NCBI GenBank assembly: GCA_944322275.1
Contig: CALUOV010000007.1
Span: 1-35,857 of the forward strand
DNA length: 35,857 nucleotides
Origin: an uncultured Bacteroides sp.
Lineage (GTDB): Bacteria > Bacteroidota > Bacteroidia > Bacteroidales > Bacteroidaceae
Reading direction: 5' to 3'
This document shows positions 1 through 7,062 of the stretch, one piece after another (the first letter of the stretch is position 1; the number at the start of each line of letters is the position of its first letter). The translations under genes and the position numbers were made by a program. Under the pieces are notes generated by a model. It searched no databases and was not told the origin of the DNA. It saw only the letters and a list, made by a program, of their open reading frames with translations.

Positions 1-1
1 C

Positions 2-385
2 CGATGCTTTAAAGCAAAGGGGAACAGGACGATTGAACTGAATCACAGGCTCAGGAGATACAGGCAAAAAGCCAAAGGGCTGCTCTGCTCCGAGGAAGGT
101 CTGAAACACAGGGGGCAGAGATGCATAGAACCGGAAGCTGTGTTCGGACAAATGAAAAACAACATGAACTACAAGCGTTTCCGCCATTTTGGGAAGGACA
201 AGGTCTTCATGGACTTTTCCTTCTTTGCCATTGCCTTCAATATAAAAAAGATGTGTGCCAAGATGGAAAAAGGATGTATTGGCCGGCTGACTGAACTGCT
301 TTATGAGCTTGCCGCCGCTATATTCAGATGTTGGGGACACATAAATCAGAGAAAGCCACAAAATATCGCAGCTTATAGTACATGA
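2..385 (+). CDS. DDE transposase, C-terminal part (IS1182/IS5-like), cut by window edge
   Basis: The reading frame is open from base 2 to the TGA at 383-385, so only the last ~127 residues are visible and the true start lies outside the window. The segment around EPEAVFGQMKNN (about 120-155), followed by RFRHFGKDKV and an aromatic helix (MDFSFFAIAFNIKKM), is the typical end of DDE transposases of the IS1182/IS5 type; the Glu in EPEAVFGQ is the likely third acidic catalytic residue. I cannot see the rest of the catalytic core or the left terminal repeat, so whether this is an intact insertion sequence or a remnant is undetermined. It abuts the regulatory region of the export operon that follows. 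Confidence 0.75.
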   Translation, partial: RCFKAKGNRTIELNHRLRRYRQKAKGLLCSEEGLKHRGQRCIEPEAVFGQMKNNMNYKRFRHFGKDKVFMDFSFFAIAFNIKKMCAKMEKGCIGRLTELLYELAAAIFRCWGHINQRKPQNIAAYST

Positions 386-491
386 ACCGATTTTATGGCT
401 AACGAAAAAAGAAGGTGCATCGTGCATTACGACACACCCTCCCGATGAACCTATAATACCTGGGCAGGTAATCTGTCTTATGGCTATGCCT

Positions 492-531
492 GTGTCCAAT
501 ATTTGGACGGTAGTGTCTAATTATTAGACAC
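492..531. promoter_or_regulatory. Two phased palindromes, candidate NtrC-type activator sites (UAS)
   Basis: Site 1 is GTCCAATATTTGGAC (494-508, 6-bp arms around TAT). Site 2 is GTGTCTAATTATTAGACAC (513-531), a perfect 9-bp inverted repeat around one base. They share the pattern GTGTCyAAT-n-ATTrGAC, and their centres (501 and 522) are 21 bp apart, two turns of B-DNA. They sit roughly 90-110 bp upstream of the start point predicted from the sigma-54 promoter. Pairs of palindromes at this distance are the usual binding arrangement for bacterial enhancer-binding proteins. The identity of the activator is not encoded in the window. Confidence 0.65.
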
Positions 532-583
532 AGAACTTTAGGAGACTTTTTTCAGAACATTGATATTGAGTGCGTTACGTTTT

Positions 584-600
584 TGGCACGGTTTTGGCAA
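584..600 (+). promoter_or_regulatory. Sigma-54 (RpoN) promoter, -24/-12 type
   Basis: TGGCACGGTTTTGGCAA matches the sigma-54 consensus TGGCACG-N4-TTGCA at all but one position. The invariant GG (585-586) and GC (597-598) are exactly 12 bp apart, placing -24 at 586, -12 at 598 and transcription start near 610. The permease ATG at 716 follows, giving a ~105-nt leader. No sigma-ABfr box is obvious in the same gap. Confidence 0.75.
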
Positions 601-617
601 GGGAAATGAAGAATTAA

Positions 618-681
618 GAATGAAGAATTTACCGTGCGGCATATATGGTACATACGGACAGCGCAGTCTCATTCTTCATTC
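618..681. repeat. Inverted repeat, GAATGAAGAAT family, in the operon leader
   Basis: Left arm 618-628 and right arm 671-681 are perfect 11-bp complements (GAATGAAGAAT / ATTCTTCATTC) with a 42-base loop. The core AATGAAGAAT recurs as an inverted repeat at 16236-16295. It lies between the predicted sigma-54 start and the permease start, so it would be transcribed into the leader. Confidence 0.5.
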
Positions 682-715
682 CTCATTATTCAGTATTCAT
701 TAAAAACTATTTGAT

Positions 716-3031
716 ATGAAGCAACTTTACTATGTGATTCAGACTTTGCGCCACGCGGCGGGCAGTAACCTCTTCAAGGTGTGCTCGCTGGGGCTGGCGT
801 TGGCGATGAGCGTGCTGCTCTTTGCCCGTGTGGCCTACGAACAGAGCTACGACACGTGTTTCCGCGACTATGACGACATCTACCAGGTGTGGATGCGCTA
901 CATCATGAACGGTGAGAAGCTGGAGTGGCAGGAACAGAACATGGGGCCTACGGTAGGCTCCATCCTGGAGCACTTCCCCGACCAGGTGGAGGCGGGCACG
1001 TGTACCAACTTCTTCCTGGCGAACGCTCCTTTGTACAAGGGCAACGTCCGTTTCGACGAGCCGAAGCTCTGCGCCGACTCACTGTTCTTCAGCACGATGG
1101 GCGTCGAGGTGCTGAGCGGCAATCCCGTGCAGGACCTCCAGCAGCCCAATGTGCTCTACCTCAGCGAGAGTCTGGCACGGCGCATGTTCGGCGACGAGGA
1201 CCCCATCGGGAAAGTGGTGAGTTACAACCATGAGCGTGACCTGACGGTGCGCGGCACGTATGCCGACTTGCCGGACAACACCACGGTGAAGGCGGACGCC
1301 ATCGTGTCCATGCCTCCCTCATGGGCGAAAACGCAATTGAACTATTCGTGGGACGGGGGCGACTCCTACCCGCAATACGTCCGTCTGAAGCCCGGCACGG
1401 ATGTGGAGGCACTGAACGCCCGCATCGACGACCTCATCTCCCAAATGATGCCCGACCGCGGGAAGGACGGCTTCGACCTGAGCATCCGGGTGGCTCCCTT
1501 GCGCGACACGTACCGGAGTTATGACCAAGTGGCGCGCATGAAGGTCATCATGCTCGTCCTGGGCTTGAGCATCCTCTTCATCGCCGCACTGAACTATGCC
1601 CTGCTCAGTGTCTCCAGCCTGTCGCGCCGTGCCAAGGCGGTGGGTGTGCACAAGTGCAGCGGGGCGAGCGGCGGGGGCGTGTTCGGTATGTTCCTGCTGG
1701 AGACAGCGGTCATCGTCCTGTTGGCGGTGGTGGTGATGGTCTTGCTGATGGTTGGTTTCCAGGACTTCGTGGAGGACACGGCGGCTACGAAGCTCCGCAA
1801 CCTCTTCACGTGGGACCGCCTGTGGGTGCCGGTACTGACAGTGCTGCTGCTCTTTGTAGTGGGCGGCGTGCTGCCCGGCCAGCTGTTTGCCCGCATCCCC
1901 GTGACGCAGGTGTTCCGCCGCTATACGGAAGGCAAGAAGGGCTGGAAGCGCCCGTTGCTGTTCGTGCAGTTCGGCGGCGTGGCCTTCATCTGCGGACTGA
2001 TGGGGATGATTATACTGCAATACCAATACGTCATGAACAAGGACATGGGCTTCACCGCCGACCGGATAGCGCTGACCAGTCTCGGCAACAACTCGGACGA
2101 GCAGAGCAAGAACTTTGTGACCTTTTTCAAGAGCCTGCCCTACGTGGAGGACGTGGCCGGTGCCATGGGCGACCCGTTGCAGGGCTACAGCGGCACGATG
2201 ATAAACAACGAGAGTGGCGAGAGCATCTTCTCCGCCCGCTTCGACATGATAACGGAGAACTACGCTTCCCTCATGGGCATGACCATGCTGAAGGGCCGCA
2301 TGCCCCGCAACCGGGACGAGGTCGTCATCAACGAGGATTTTGCCAAGCGCCTGCACTGGACGGCGGACAATGCCGTGGGACAGGTGGTACACACCATGGG
2401 CATAACTCCCAAAGTGGTGGGTGTGGTGAAGGACTTCCAGATACAGAGCTACTACACGCCGCAGATGCCCTACATCGGCTTCGGTGCCCAGTGGGTCAAC
2501 TATGTAGCCACCTTCAAGCTGAAAGAGCCTTTCGGTGACAACCTGCTGAAGTTGCAGAAGGCGGTGGCCGAGGCGTATCCCGACAAGACCATCGACATCC
2601 TGTCCATGCCGCAGATGCGTGACAATATGTATAACGCCGTCCGCGTGTTCCGCAACGCCACCGTCGTGGCAGGCCTCGTGATGTTTGTCATCATGCTGAT
2701 GGGCCTCTTGGGCTACACCGCCGACGAAGTGCAGCGTCGCAGTAAGGAGATAGCCATCCGCAAGGTGAACGGCGCCGAAGCATCCGGCATATTGGAACTG
2801 TTGGGACGCGACATCTTTGTCGTGGCGGCTCCCGCCGTACTGATAGGCATCCTCGCCGCGGTCTACGTCAACCACTTGTGGCTGGACATGTTCTCCACGC
2901 AAGTGCCCGCCGGCTGGCCGATGTATGTGCTGACGGCTCTTGTCCTGCTGGCGCTCATCACGGGCTGCGTGCTGTGGCGCACGTGGGGCATTGCCAACGA
3001 AAACCCCGTCAGTAGCCTGAAGAGCGAGTAA
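716..3031 (+). CDS. ABC transporter permease, MacB/FtsX family (first copy)
   Basis: 771 residues. An N-terminal transmembrane helix (about 20-38) is followed by a large extracytoplasmic MacB-like domain (about 45-275), then three helices (about 280-400) with the FtsX-family segment RAKAVGVHKCSGAS, a second soluble domain, and three C-terminal helices with the matching RSKEIAIRKVNGAE segment. This duplicated FtsX arrangement is typical of Bacteroidetes MacB-like exporters, which act with a LolD/MacB-type ATPase to move substrates outward or drive envelope processes; the substrate is unknown. Its C-terminus (NENPVSSLKSE) matches that of the second permease (NEDPVRSIKNE), so the two are paralogues. 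It is first in an operon with a sigma-54-type promoter. By eye the gene is richer in G and C than the downstream SusCD genes. No membrane-fusion or TolC gene is present nearby. Confidence 0.9.
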   Translation: MKQLYYVIQTLRHAAGSNLFKVCSLGLALAMSVLLFARVAYEQSYDTCFRDYDDIYQVWMRYIMNGEKLEWQEQNMGPTVGSILEHFPDQVEAGTCTNFFLANAPLYKGNVRFDEPKLCADSLFFSTMGVEVLSGNPVQDLQQPNVLYLSESLARRMFGDEDPIGKVVSYNHERDLTVRGTYADLPDNTTVKADAIVSMPPSWAKTQLNYSWDGGDSYPQYVRLKPGTDVEALNARIDDLISQMMPDRGKDGFDLSIRVAPLRDTYRSYDQVARMKVIMLVLGLSILFIAALNYALLSVSSLSRRAKAVGVHKCSGASGGGVFGMFLLETAVIVLLAVVVMVLLMVGFQDFVEDTAATKLRNLFTWDRLWVPVLTVLLLFVVGGVLPGQLFARIPVTQVFRRYTEGKKGWKRPLLFVQFGGVAFICGLMGMIILQYQYVMNKDMGFTADRIALTSLGNNSDEQSKNFVTFFKSLPYVEDVAGAMGDPLQGYSGTMINNESGESIFSARFDMITENYASLMGMTMLKGRMPRNRDEVVINEDFAKRLHWTADNAVGQVVHTMGITPKVVGVVKDFQIQSYYTPQMPYIGFGAQWVNYVATFKLKEPFGDNLLKLQKAVAEAYPDKTIDILSMPQMRDNMYNAVRVFRNATVVAGLVMFVIMLMGLLGYTADEVQRRSKEIAIRKVNGAEASGILELLGRDIFVVAAPAVLIGILAAVYVNHLWLDMFSTQVPAGWPMYVLTALVLLALITGCVLWRTWGIANENPVSSLKSE

Positions 3032-3050
3032 CACTCGGCGGGTGAGTCGG

Positions 3051-3136
3051 GTTCCATGCCGGAGGGAACTCAGTTCAGTGCCGGATGGAACTCAGTTCCG
3101 TGTCGGAGGGAACTCAGTTCCCTGTCGGAGGGAACT
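3051..3136. repeat. Tandem array of short palindromes, exact 22-bp period (array A)
   Basis: GGAACT begins at 3065, 3087, 3109 and 3131, exactly 22 bp apart, and a left half unit (GTTCC at 3051) fits the same register. Each full unit carries the palindrome GGAACT-C-AGTTCC (last base imperfect in the first unit) and a conserved spacer resembling GTGTCGGAG. The array fills the gap between the first permease and the ATPase gene and would be transcribed within the operon. Its architecture matches array B at 16093-16178, although the sequence differs. Confidence 0.8.
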
Positions 3137-3187
3137 TTACTGACTCCGTAAGTTAACGCATTTAATATCACACTTAATATTGACAAT

Positions 3188-3868
3188 ATGATACAGATTA
3201 ACGACATCAGCAAAGTATTCCGCACGTCGGAAGTAGAAACCGTGGCATTGAACCACGTCAACCTGGAAGTGAAAGAAGGCGAGTTTGTCGCCATCATGGG
3301 GCCGTCGGGCTGCGGCAAGTCCACCTTATTAAATATATTGGGCCTGCTGGACAATCCCACCGGGGGCAGCTACCGGCTCTTGGGAGAGGAAGTGGCCACG
3401 CTGAAGGAGAAGGAGCGTACGCGGGTGCGCAAGGGTAAGATAGGCTTCGTGTTCCAAAGCTTCAACCTGATAGACGAGCTGAACGTGTTCGAGAACGTGG
3501 AGTTGCCTTTGACTTATCTGGGCATCAAGGCGGCCGAACGCAAGCGCATGGTGATCGAACTGCTGCAGCGCATGAACATCAGCCACCGCGCCAAGCACCT
3601 GCCGCAACAACTCAGCGGCGGTCAGCAGCAACGTGTGGCTATCGCCCGTGCCGTGGTGACCAATCCTAAACTTATCCTGGCCGACGAGCCTACGGGTAAC
3701 CTCGACTCGAAGAACGGCAAGGAGGTGATGGACCTGCTGACCGAACTCAACCGCCAGGGCACGACGGTAGTGATGGTGACCCACTCGCAACACGATGCCG
3801 GCTTTGCCAATCGCACGGTGCATCTGTTCGACGGCAGCGTGGTGGCGAATACGATGAATGAGCTATGA
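3188..3868 (+). CDS. ABC transporter ATP-binding protein, LolD/MacB type
   Basis: 226 residues, the usual length for a stand-alone LolD/MacB-type ATPase. All nucleotide-binding motifs are present: Walker A GPSGCGKST (38-46), Q-loop Gln91, signature LSGGQQQR (143-150), Walker B LILADEPTGN (163-172) and switch His200. The LADEPTGNLD segment is typical of the lipoprotein/macrolide export subfamily. It would power the flanking FtsX-type permeases at the inner membrane. Its stop codon overlaps the ATG of the next permease (3865-3868), indicating translational coupling. A 156-bp gap with the palindromic array separates it from the first permease. Confidence 0.95.
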   Translation: MIQINDISKVFRTSEVETVALNHVNLEVKEGEFVAIMGPSGCGKSTLLNILGLLDNPTGGSYRLLGEEVATLKEKERTRVRKGKIGFVFQSFNLIDELNVFENVELPLTYLGIKAAERKRMVIELLQRMNISHRAKHLPQQLSGGQQQRVAIARAVVTNPKLILADEPTGNLDSKNGKEVMDLLTELNRQGTTVVMVTHSQHDAGFANRTVHLFDGSVVANTMNEL

Positions 3869-6170
3869 GACAGTTTTATTATATCCTACAGACATTGTCG
3901 CACGGACGAAGCGCGAACTTTGTGAAGATTGTGTCGCTGGCATTGGGACTGCTGATAACCATGTATCTGTTTGCCCACATTGCCGTTCAGTTGAGTTATG
4001 ACAAGTTCTACAAAGAACCTGAGAAACTCTGCAAGGTATATACCGGGTGGTTTAAGGATGGAAAGACGGTCGCTTCGGAAAGTCCTTATACCATTCATCG
4101 TATACCCGGCACGATAGCCGAGGCATTTCCCGGCCAGGTGCAGGCGGCCACTGCCTGTTGTTCTCTTGTGGGCGGTAATTTCAGTCTGGGTGATAAGGAG
4201 ATAAAATTGAATACCGTGGCGGGTGATACGCTCTATTTTGCCACGTTGGGGCTGGAGGTGCTGGAAGGCAATCCGCAGGACCTGGCCAATCCGAACATGG
4301 TGTTTCTTTCCGAGACGGCCGCACGCCGCCTGTTTGGTGAGGGGTCGCCTGTCGGGAAAACAATTACCTATAATGTGAGAGAACAGAAAGTGCAGATGCT
4401 GGTCCGGGGTGTGTTTCGCGACATCCCGCTTACCAACTCTCTGAACAAGCGTTCCGATGCCGTGGTGTCTTTTTCCTGTGTGGAGAAGTATTACGGATGG
4501 AATACGGGCTGGAACAGTGGCGGAAACTTTGATGGCTATGTACGCTTGCGGAGCATTGACGACCTTGATGGGTTGAACGAACGGCTGAGTGCCACCATCG
4601 CCCAATACCGGCCTCCACAGAACGAGTTCGAACTTTCGGTTCATCTGGTTCCCATCCGGGATATTCATCTCAACAATCCCGGTGTGCGGCGGAACATCTA
4701 CACGATGTTGTTCCTGAGTGTGGTTCTGCTGCTGACCACCGCTTGAACTATGTGCTCATTTCCATCTCTTCGCTGACCGGACGGGCCAAGGCGATAGGCG
4801 TACACAAGTGTAACGGAGCCAACGCGGGCGACATCTACCGGATGTTCATGCTGGAGACAGCCGTGGTCATCCTGTTGGCATTGCTATTGGCGGCGGGGCT
4901 GGTTTACCTCTTCCGTGAACAGGCTGACCTGTTGACAGGTGTGCCTTTGCGGTTGTTGTTTGCACCGTCCAATCTGTATGCGCCGTTCATTGCCCTTGTC
5001 TTGTTGTTCCTCATCGGAGGTTGCCTGCCGGCTATGGTGTTCTCACGCATTCCGGTGACGCAGGTATTTCAGCGGGTTACCGCCCGCCGCAGCGGTTGGA
5101 AAAACTCGTTACTAATGGTGCAGTTTGCCGGATCGGCCTTCTTCATCGGGCTGATAGTCGTTGTGGTGATGCAATACACGCACGTGGTCTACCGTGACCG
5201 GGGGTGGAATCCCGAGCGGGTAGCTTCCGTTTCCAGTTACAGTCCGAATGTCAACCGGGAGCAACTGTACACCCATCTGCGAAACCTGCCTTATGTAGAA
5301 GCGCTGGCTTCGTCCGGTCCGTCTTGCATGGGCTTTGTTCAAAACAGGCCGATACACGATGCGCAAGGCAACGAACTGTTTCATCCGCGTAACGGATGGT
5401 TCGACAAGGACTTCGTGCCTTTCATCGGGTTGAAACTGAAAGAAGGGCGCAACCTGACAGGTGACCGCCAGTTGTTGGTCAATGTTCCTTTCTGTCGCGA
5501 AATGGGCTGGACGGACAGTCCCATCGGCAAGCAGGTGGACGAGTATGGTACGGTGGTAGGTCTGTTGGGCAGCTTCGCCTATTCCAGCGGTCCGGATGAT
5601 GCGGACCCTATCATGGTGGAGTGGTACGAAGGAGTGGCACAATGCGTTTCTGTCCGTCTGAAAGAACCTTTTGAGGAGAACTTACGCCGGTTGAACGAGG
5701 AAATGAAGCAAGTCTATCCACAAGCCGATTTGCGGTTCGAGTCAATGGAACAACGCATGCTTGATTCAGCGAAGGGGATACGTATGTATGGGAATGTCCT
5801 GCTGATAGCTACCGTTGCCATTCTTTTCATTACCCTTATGGGCATCACGGGCTACGTGAACGATGAAATCCGCCTGCGCAGCAAAGAGATAGCCATCCGC
5901 AAGGTGAACGGGGCGGAGTCGGGTGACATCCTTCGTCTGCTCTCGAAAGCCGTGAGTATCATAGCCGTCCCTTCAGTGACAGTGGGCATGGTGGGCGCTT
6001 ATTATGCCGGAAGAATGTGGCTGAGTAACTTCAGGGATGTGGTGTCACAGTCTGTTGCAGTCTATGCGTTGCTGGTGGTGGCGGTGGTCATTCTTATTAT
6101 CTCTGTCGTGGTGATAAAGGCTTGGCGCATCGCCAATGAGGACCCGGTAAGGAGCATTAAGAACGAGTGA
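3865..6170 (+). pseudogene. ABC transporter permease, MacB/FtsX family (second copy), frameshifted near 4742
   Basis: Two overlapping frames, 3865-4746 (293 aa) and 4743-6170 (475 aa), make up one paralogue of the first permease; their combined 768 residues nearly equal its 771. The first frame ends in ...SVVLLLTTA-stop, and the second resumes with LNYVLISISSLTGRAKAIGVHKCNGA, which aligns directly with AALNYALLSVSSLSRRAKAVGVHKCSGA in the first copy. Reading GCT-TTG-AAC instead of GCTTGAAC would restore one continuous frame, so one T appears to be missing around 4743. Everything else looks intact, including the C-terminal RSKEIAIRKVNGAE. This may be a recent loss, phase-variable slippage or a sequencing error; the run is too short for obvious programmed slippage. 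If real, the break separates the first periplasmic domain and helix from most of the membrane domain. Confidence 0.85.
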
Positions 6171-6195
6171 GAGGGAACATCCTTCTCACCCGTTC
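6161..6195. terminator. Hairpin spanning the stop codons of two convergent genes
   Basis: GAACGAGTGAGAGGG (6161-6175) pairs with the segment ending CGTTC at 6195, with one mismatch, one G-U and a five-base loop. It contains the TGA of the permease (6168-6170) and the stop of the minus-strand gene (6186-6188). No strong T-tract follows on either side, so termination efficiency is uncertain; it may instead protect the 3' ends of both transcripts. Confidence 0.5.
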
Positions 6196-7034
6196 CTTCC
6201 GTAATACCGTTTATAAATGTTGCGATAGGCTTCGCTCTGCTTGAATCGTTCGATCCAGGCATTGAGGCTGTCCCGCAGAACGGGCGAGTGTTTGCCTACG
6301 GCCCATGAGTAGAATTGGGTGAAACTGATGTCGGTGGAGATGTCTATCTGGGGCATGCTGTCGGCAGCCGCGCGGGCAATGCCTTCATCGCATACGGCAT
6401 AGTCGATGTCGCCATGCGCCACCATGGCTATCAGCTGTTCGGGACCGTATTTCTCTATTTCATTTATATATATGGTGTCGGCAATCTCATCACCCAGGTT
6501 GCGGATACGCAGGATGGATGGCGAGCCTTTGACCACATGCAAGGTCCGTCTGGCCAGGGAAAGTTGGCTCTTGATAAACATGGAATCGGTAGGTGAAGTC
6601 GCTTTGCGCTGCACCAATACATCTTTTTTCAGTACGATGGGAGTGGTGAGCAGTAGCGAGTCTTTGAATGGACTGACAGCGGGAATTTCGTTGGCGACGA
6701 CATCGAACGCTCCTGCAGAAAGGTCTTTCATCCGCTTGTAAAAACTCATTTCAGGCATAATATCCACTTGTAGTCCGTGTTCACGGGCAAAAGCCTTAAT
6801 CAGTTCGTAATCGAATCCGGCCAACGTATCCTTGTCTACAAACATGCTGATGGAGTTGTACTCCAATGCGGTGCGCAATACGCCTTTGGCAGCAATGTCA
6901 GCATAGTCGTATAAAGGAAATACGGGTTGGGGCGTCCGGTTTTTGCGGGGGGCAAGAAGAATGAACAGTGCTGCCGCCAGTAGGAATATCCCTGCATAGA
7001 GTCCCCTTCGTAGTTTCTTCTGGTCTGGTATCAT
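6186..7034 (-). CDS. Membrane-anchored solute-binding-domain protein (SBP_bac_3 type)
   Basis: 282 residues from the ATG at 7034. An upstream in-frame ATG at 7091 would overlap the porin gene by 29 bases and put ~19 untypical residues before the membrane helix, so I prefer 7034. A single N-terminal helix (about 12-30, GLYAGIFLLAAALFILLA) anchors or exports the protein. The remainder resembles family 3 extracellular solute-binding domains: LRTALEYNSISMFVDKDTLAGFDYELIKAFAREHG, then a FDVVANEIP segment and a C-terminal AWIERFKQSEAYRNIYKRYYG. The same fold occurs in amino-acid-binding proteins and in MltF, but there is no transglycosylase domain here and no ABC permease beside it. It follows the porin gene by 28 bp and is probably cotranscribed. 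Ligand unknown. Confidence 0.8.
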   Translation of the reverse strand: MIPDQKKLRRGLYAGIFLLAAALFILLAPRKNRTPQPVFPLYDYADIAAKGVLRTALEYNSISMFVDKDTLAGFDYELIKAFAREHGLQVDIMPEMSFYKRMKDLSAGAFDVVANEIPAVSPFKDSLLLTTPIVLKKDVLVQRKATSPTDSMFIKSQLSLARRTLHVVKGSPSILRIRNLGDEIADTIYINEIEKYGPEQLIAMVAHGDIDYAVCDEGIARAAADSMPQIDISTDISFTQFYSWAVGKHSPVLRDSLNAWIERFKQSEAYRNIYKRYYGRNG

Positions 7035-7062
7035 ATAAAAGGCATTTAGTGGCGAAGCCGGA

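Larger units (their letters stand above)
386..715. other. 330-bp intergenic region: IS flank and export-operon control region
   Basis: No credible gene here. The first ~60 bases after the transposase contain an imperfect palindrome with GGTG/CACC ends (about 411-435), possibly the insertion-sequence end, though I cannot prove this without the other end. Next come two short palindromes (492-531), a sigma-54-type promoter (584-600) and an 11-bp inverted repeat (618-681) in the untranslated leader of the permease gene. Confidence 0.6.

Noticed and set aside
1319-3034. Long minus-strand open frame (571 codons) opposite the first permease
   Set aside because: His/Gln-rich antisense translation of a GC-rich membrane-protein gene, with no domain, signal or start context; the plus-strand frame is clearly the real gene.
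3051-3136. CRISPR array
   Set aside because: The unit is only 22 bp and the 'spacers' of about 9 bp are themselves conserved, so there are no variable spacers; no cas genes nearby. The same applies to 16093-16178.
4740-4750. Programmed ribosomal frameshift in the second permease
   Set aside because: No slippery heptamer or downstream pseudoknot is apparent, and the paralogue reads through in one frame; a one-base deletion or error is simpler.
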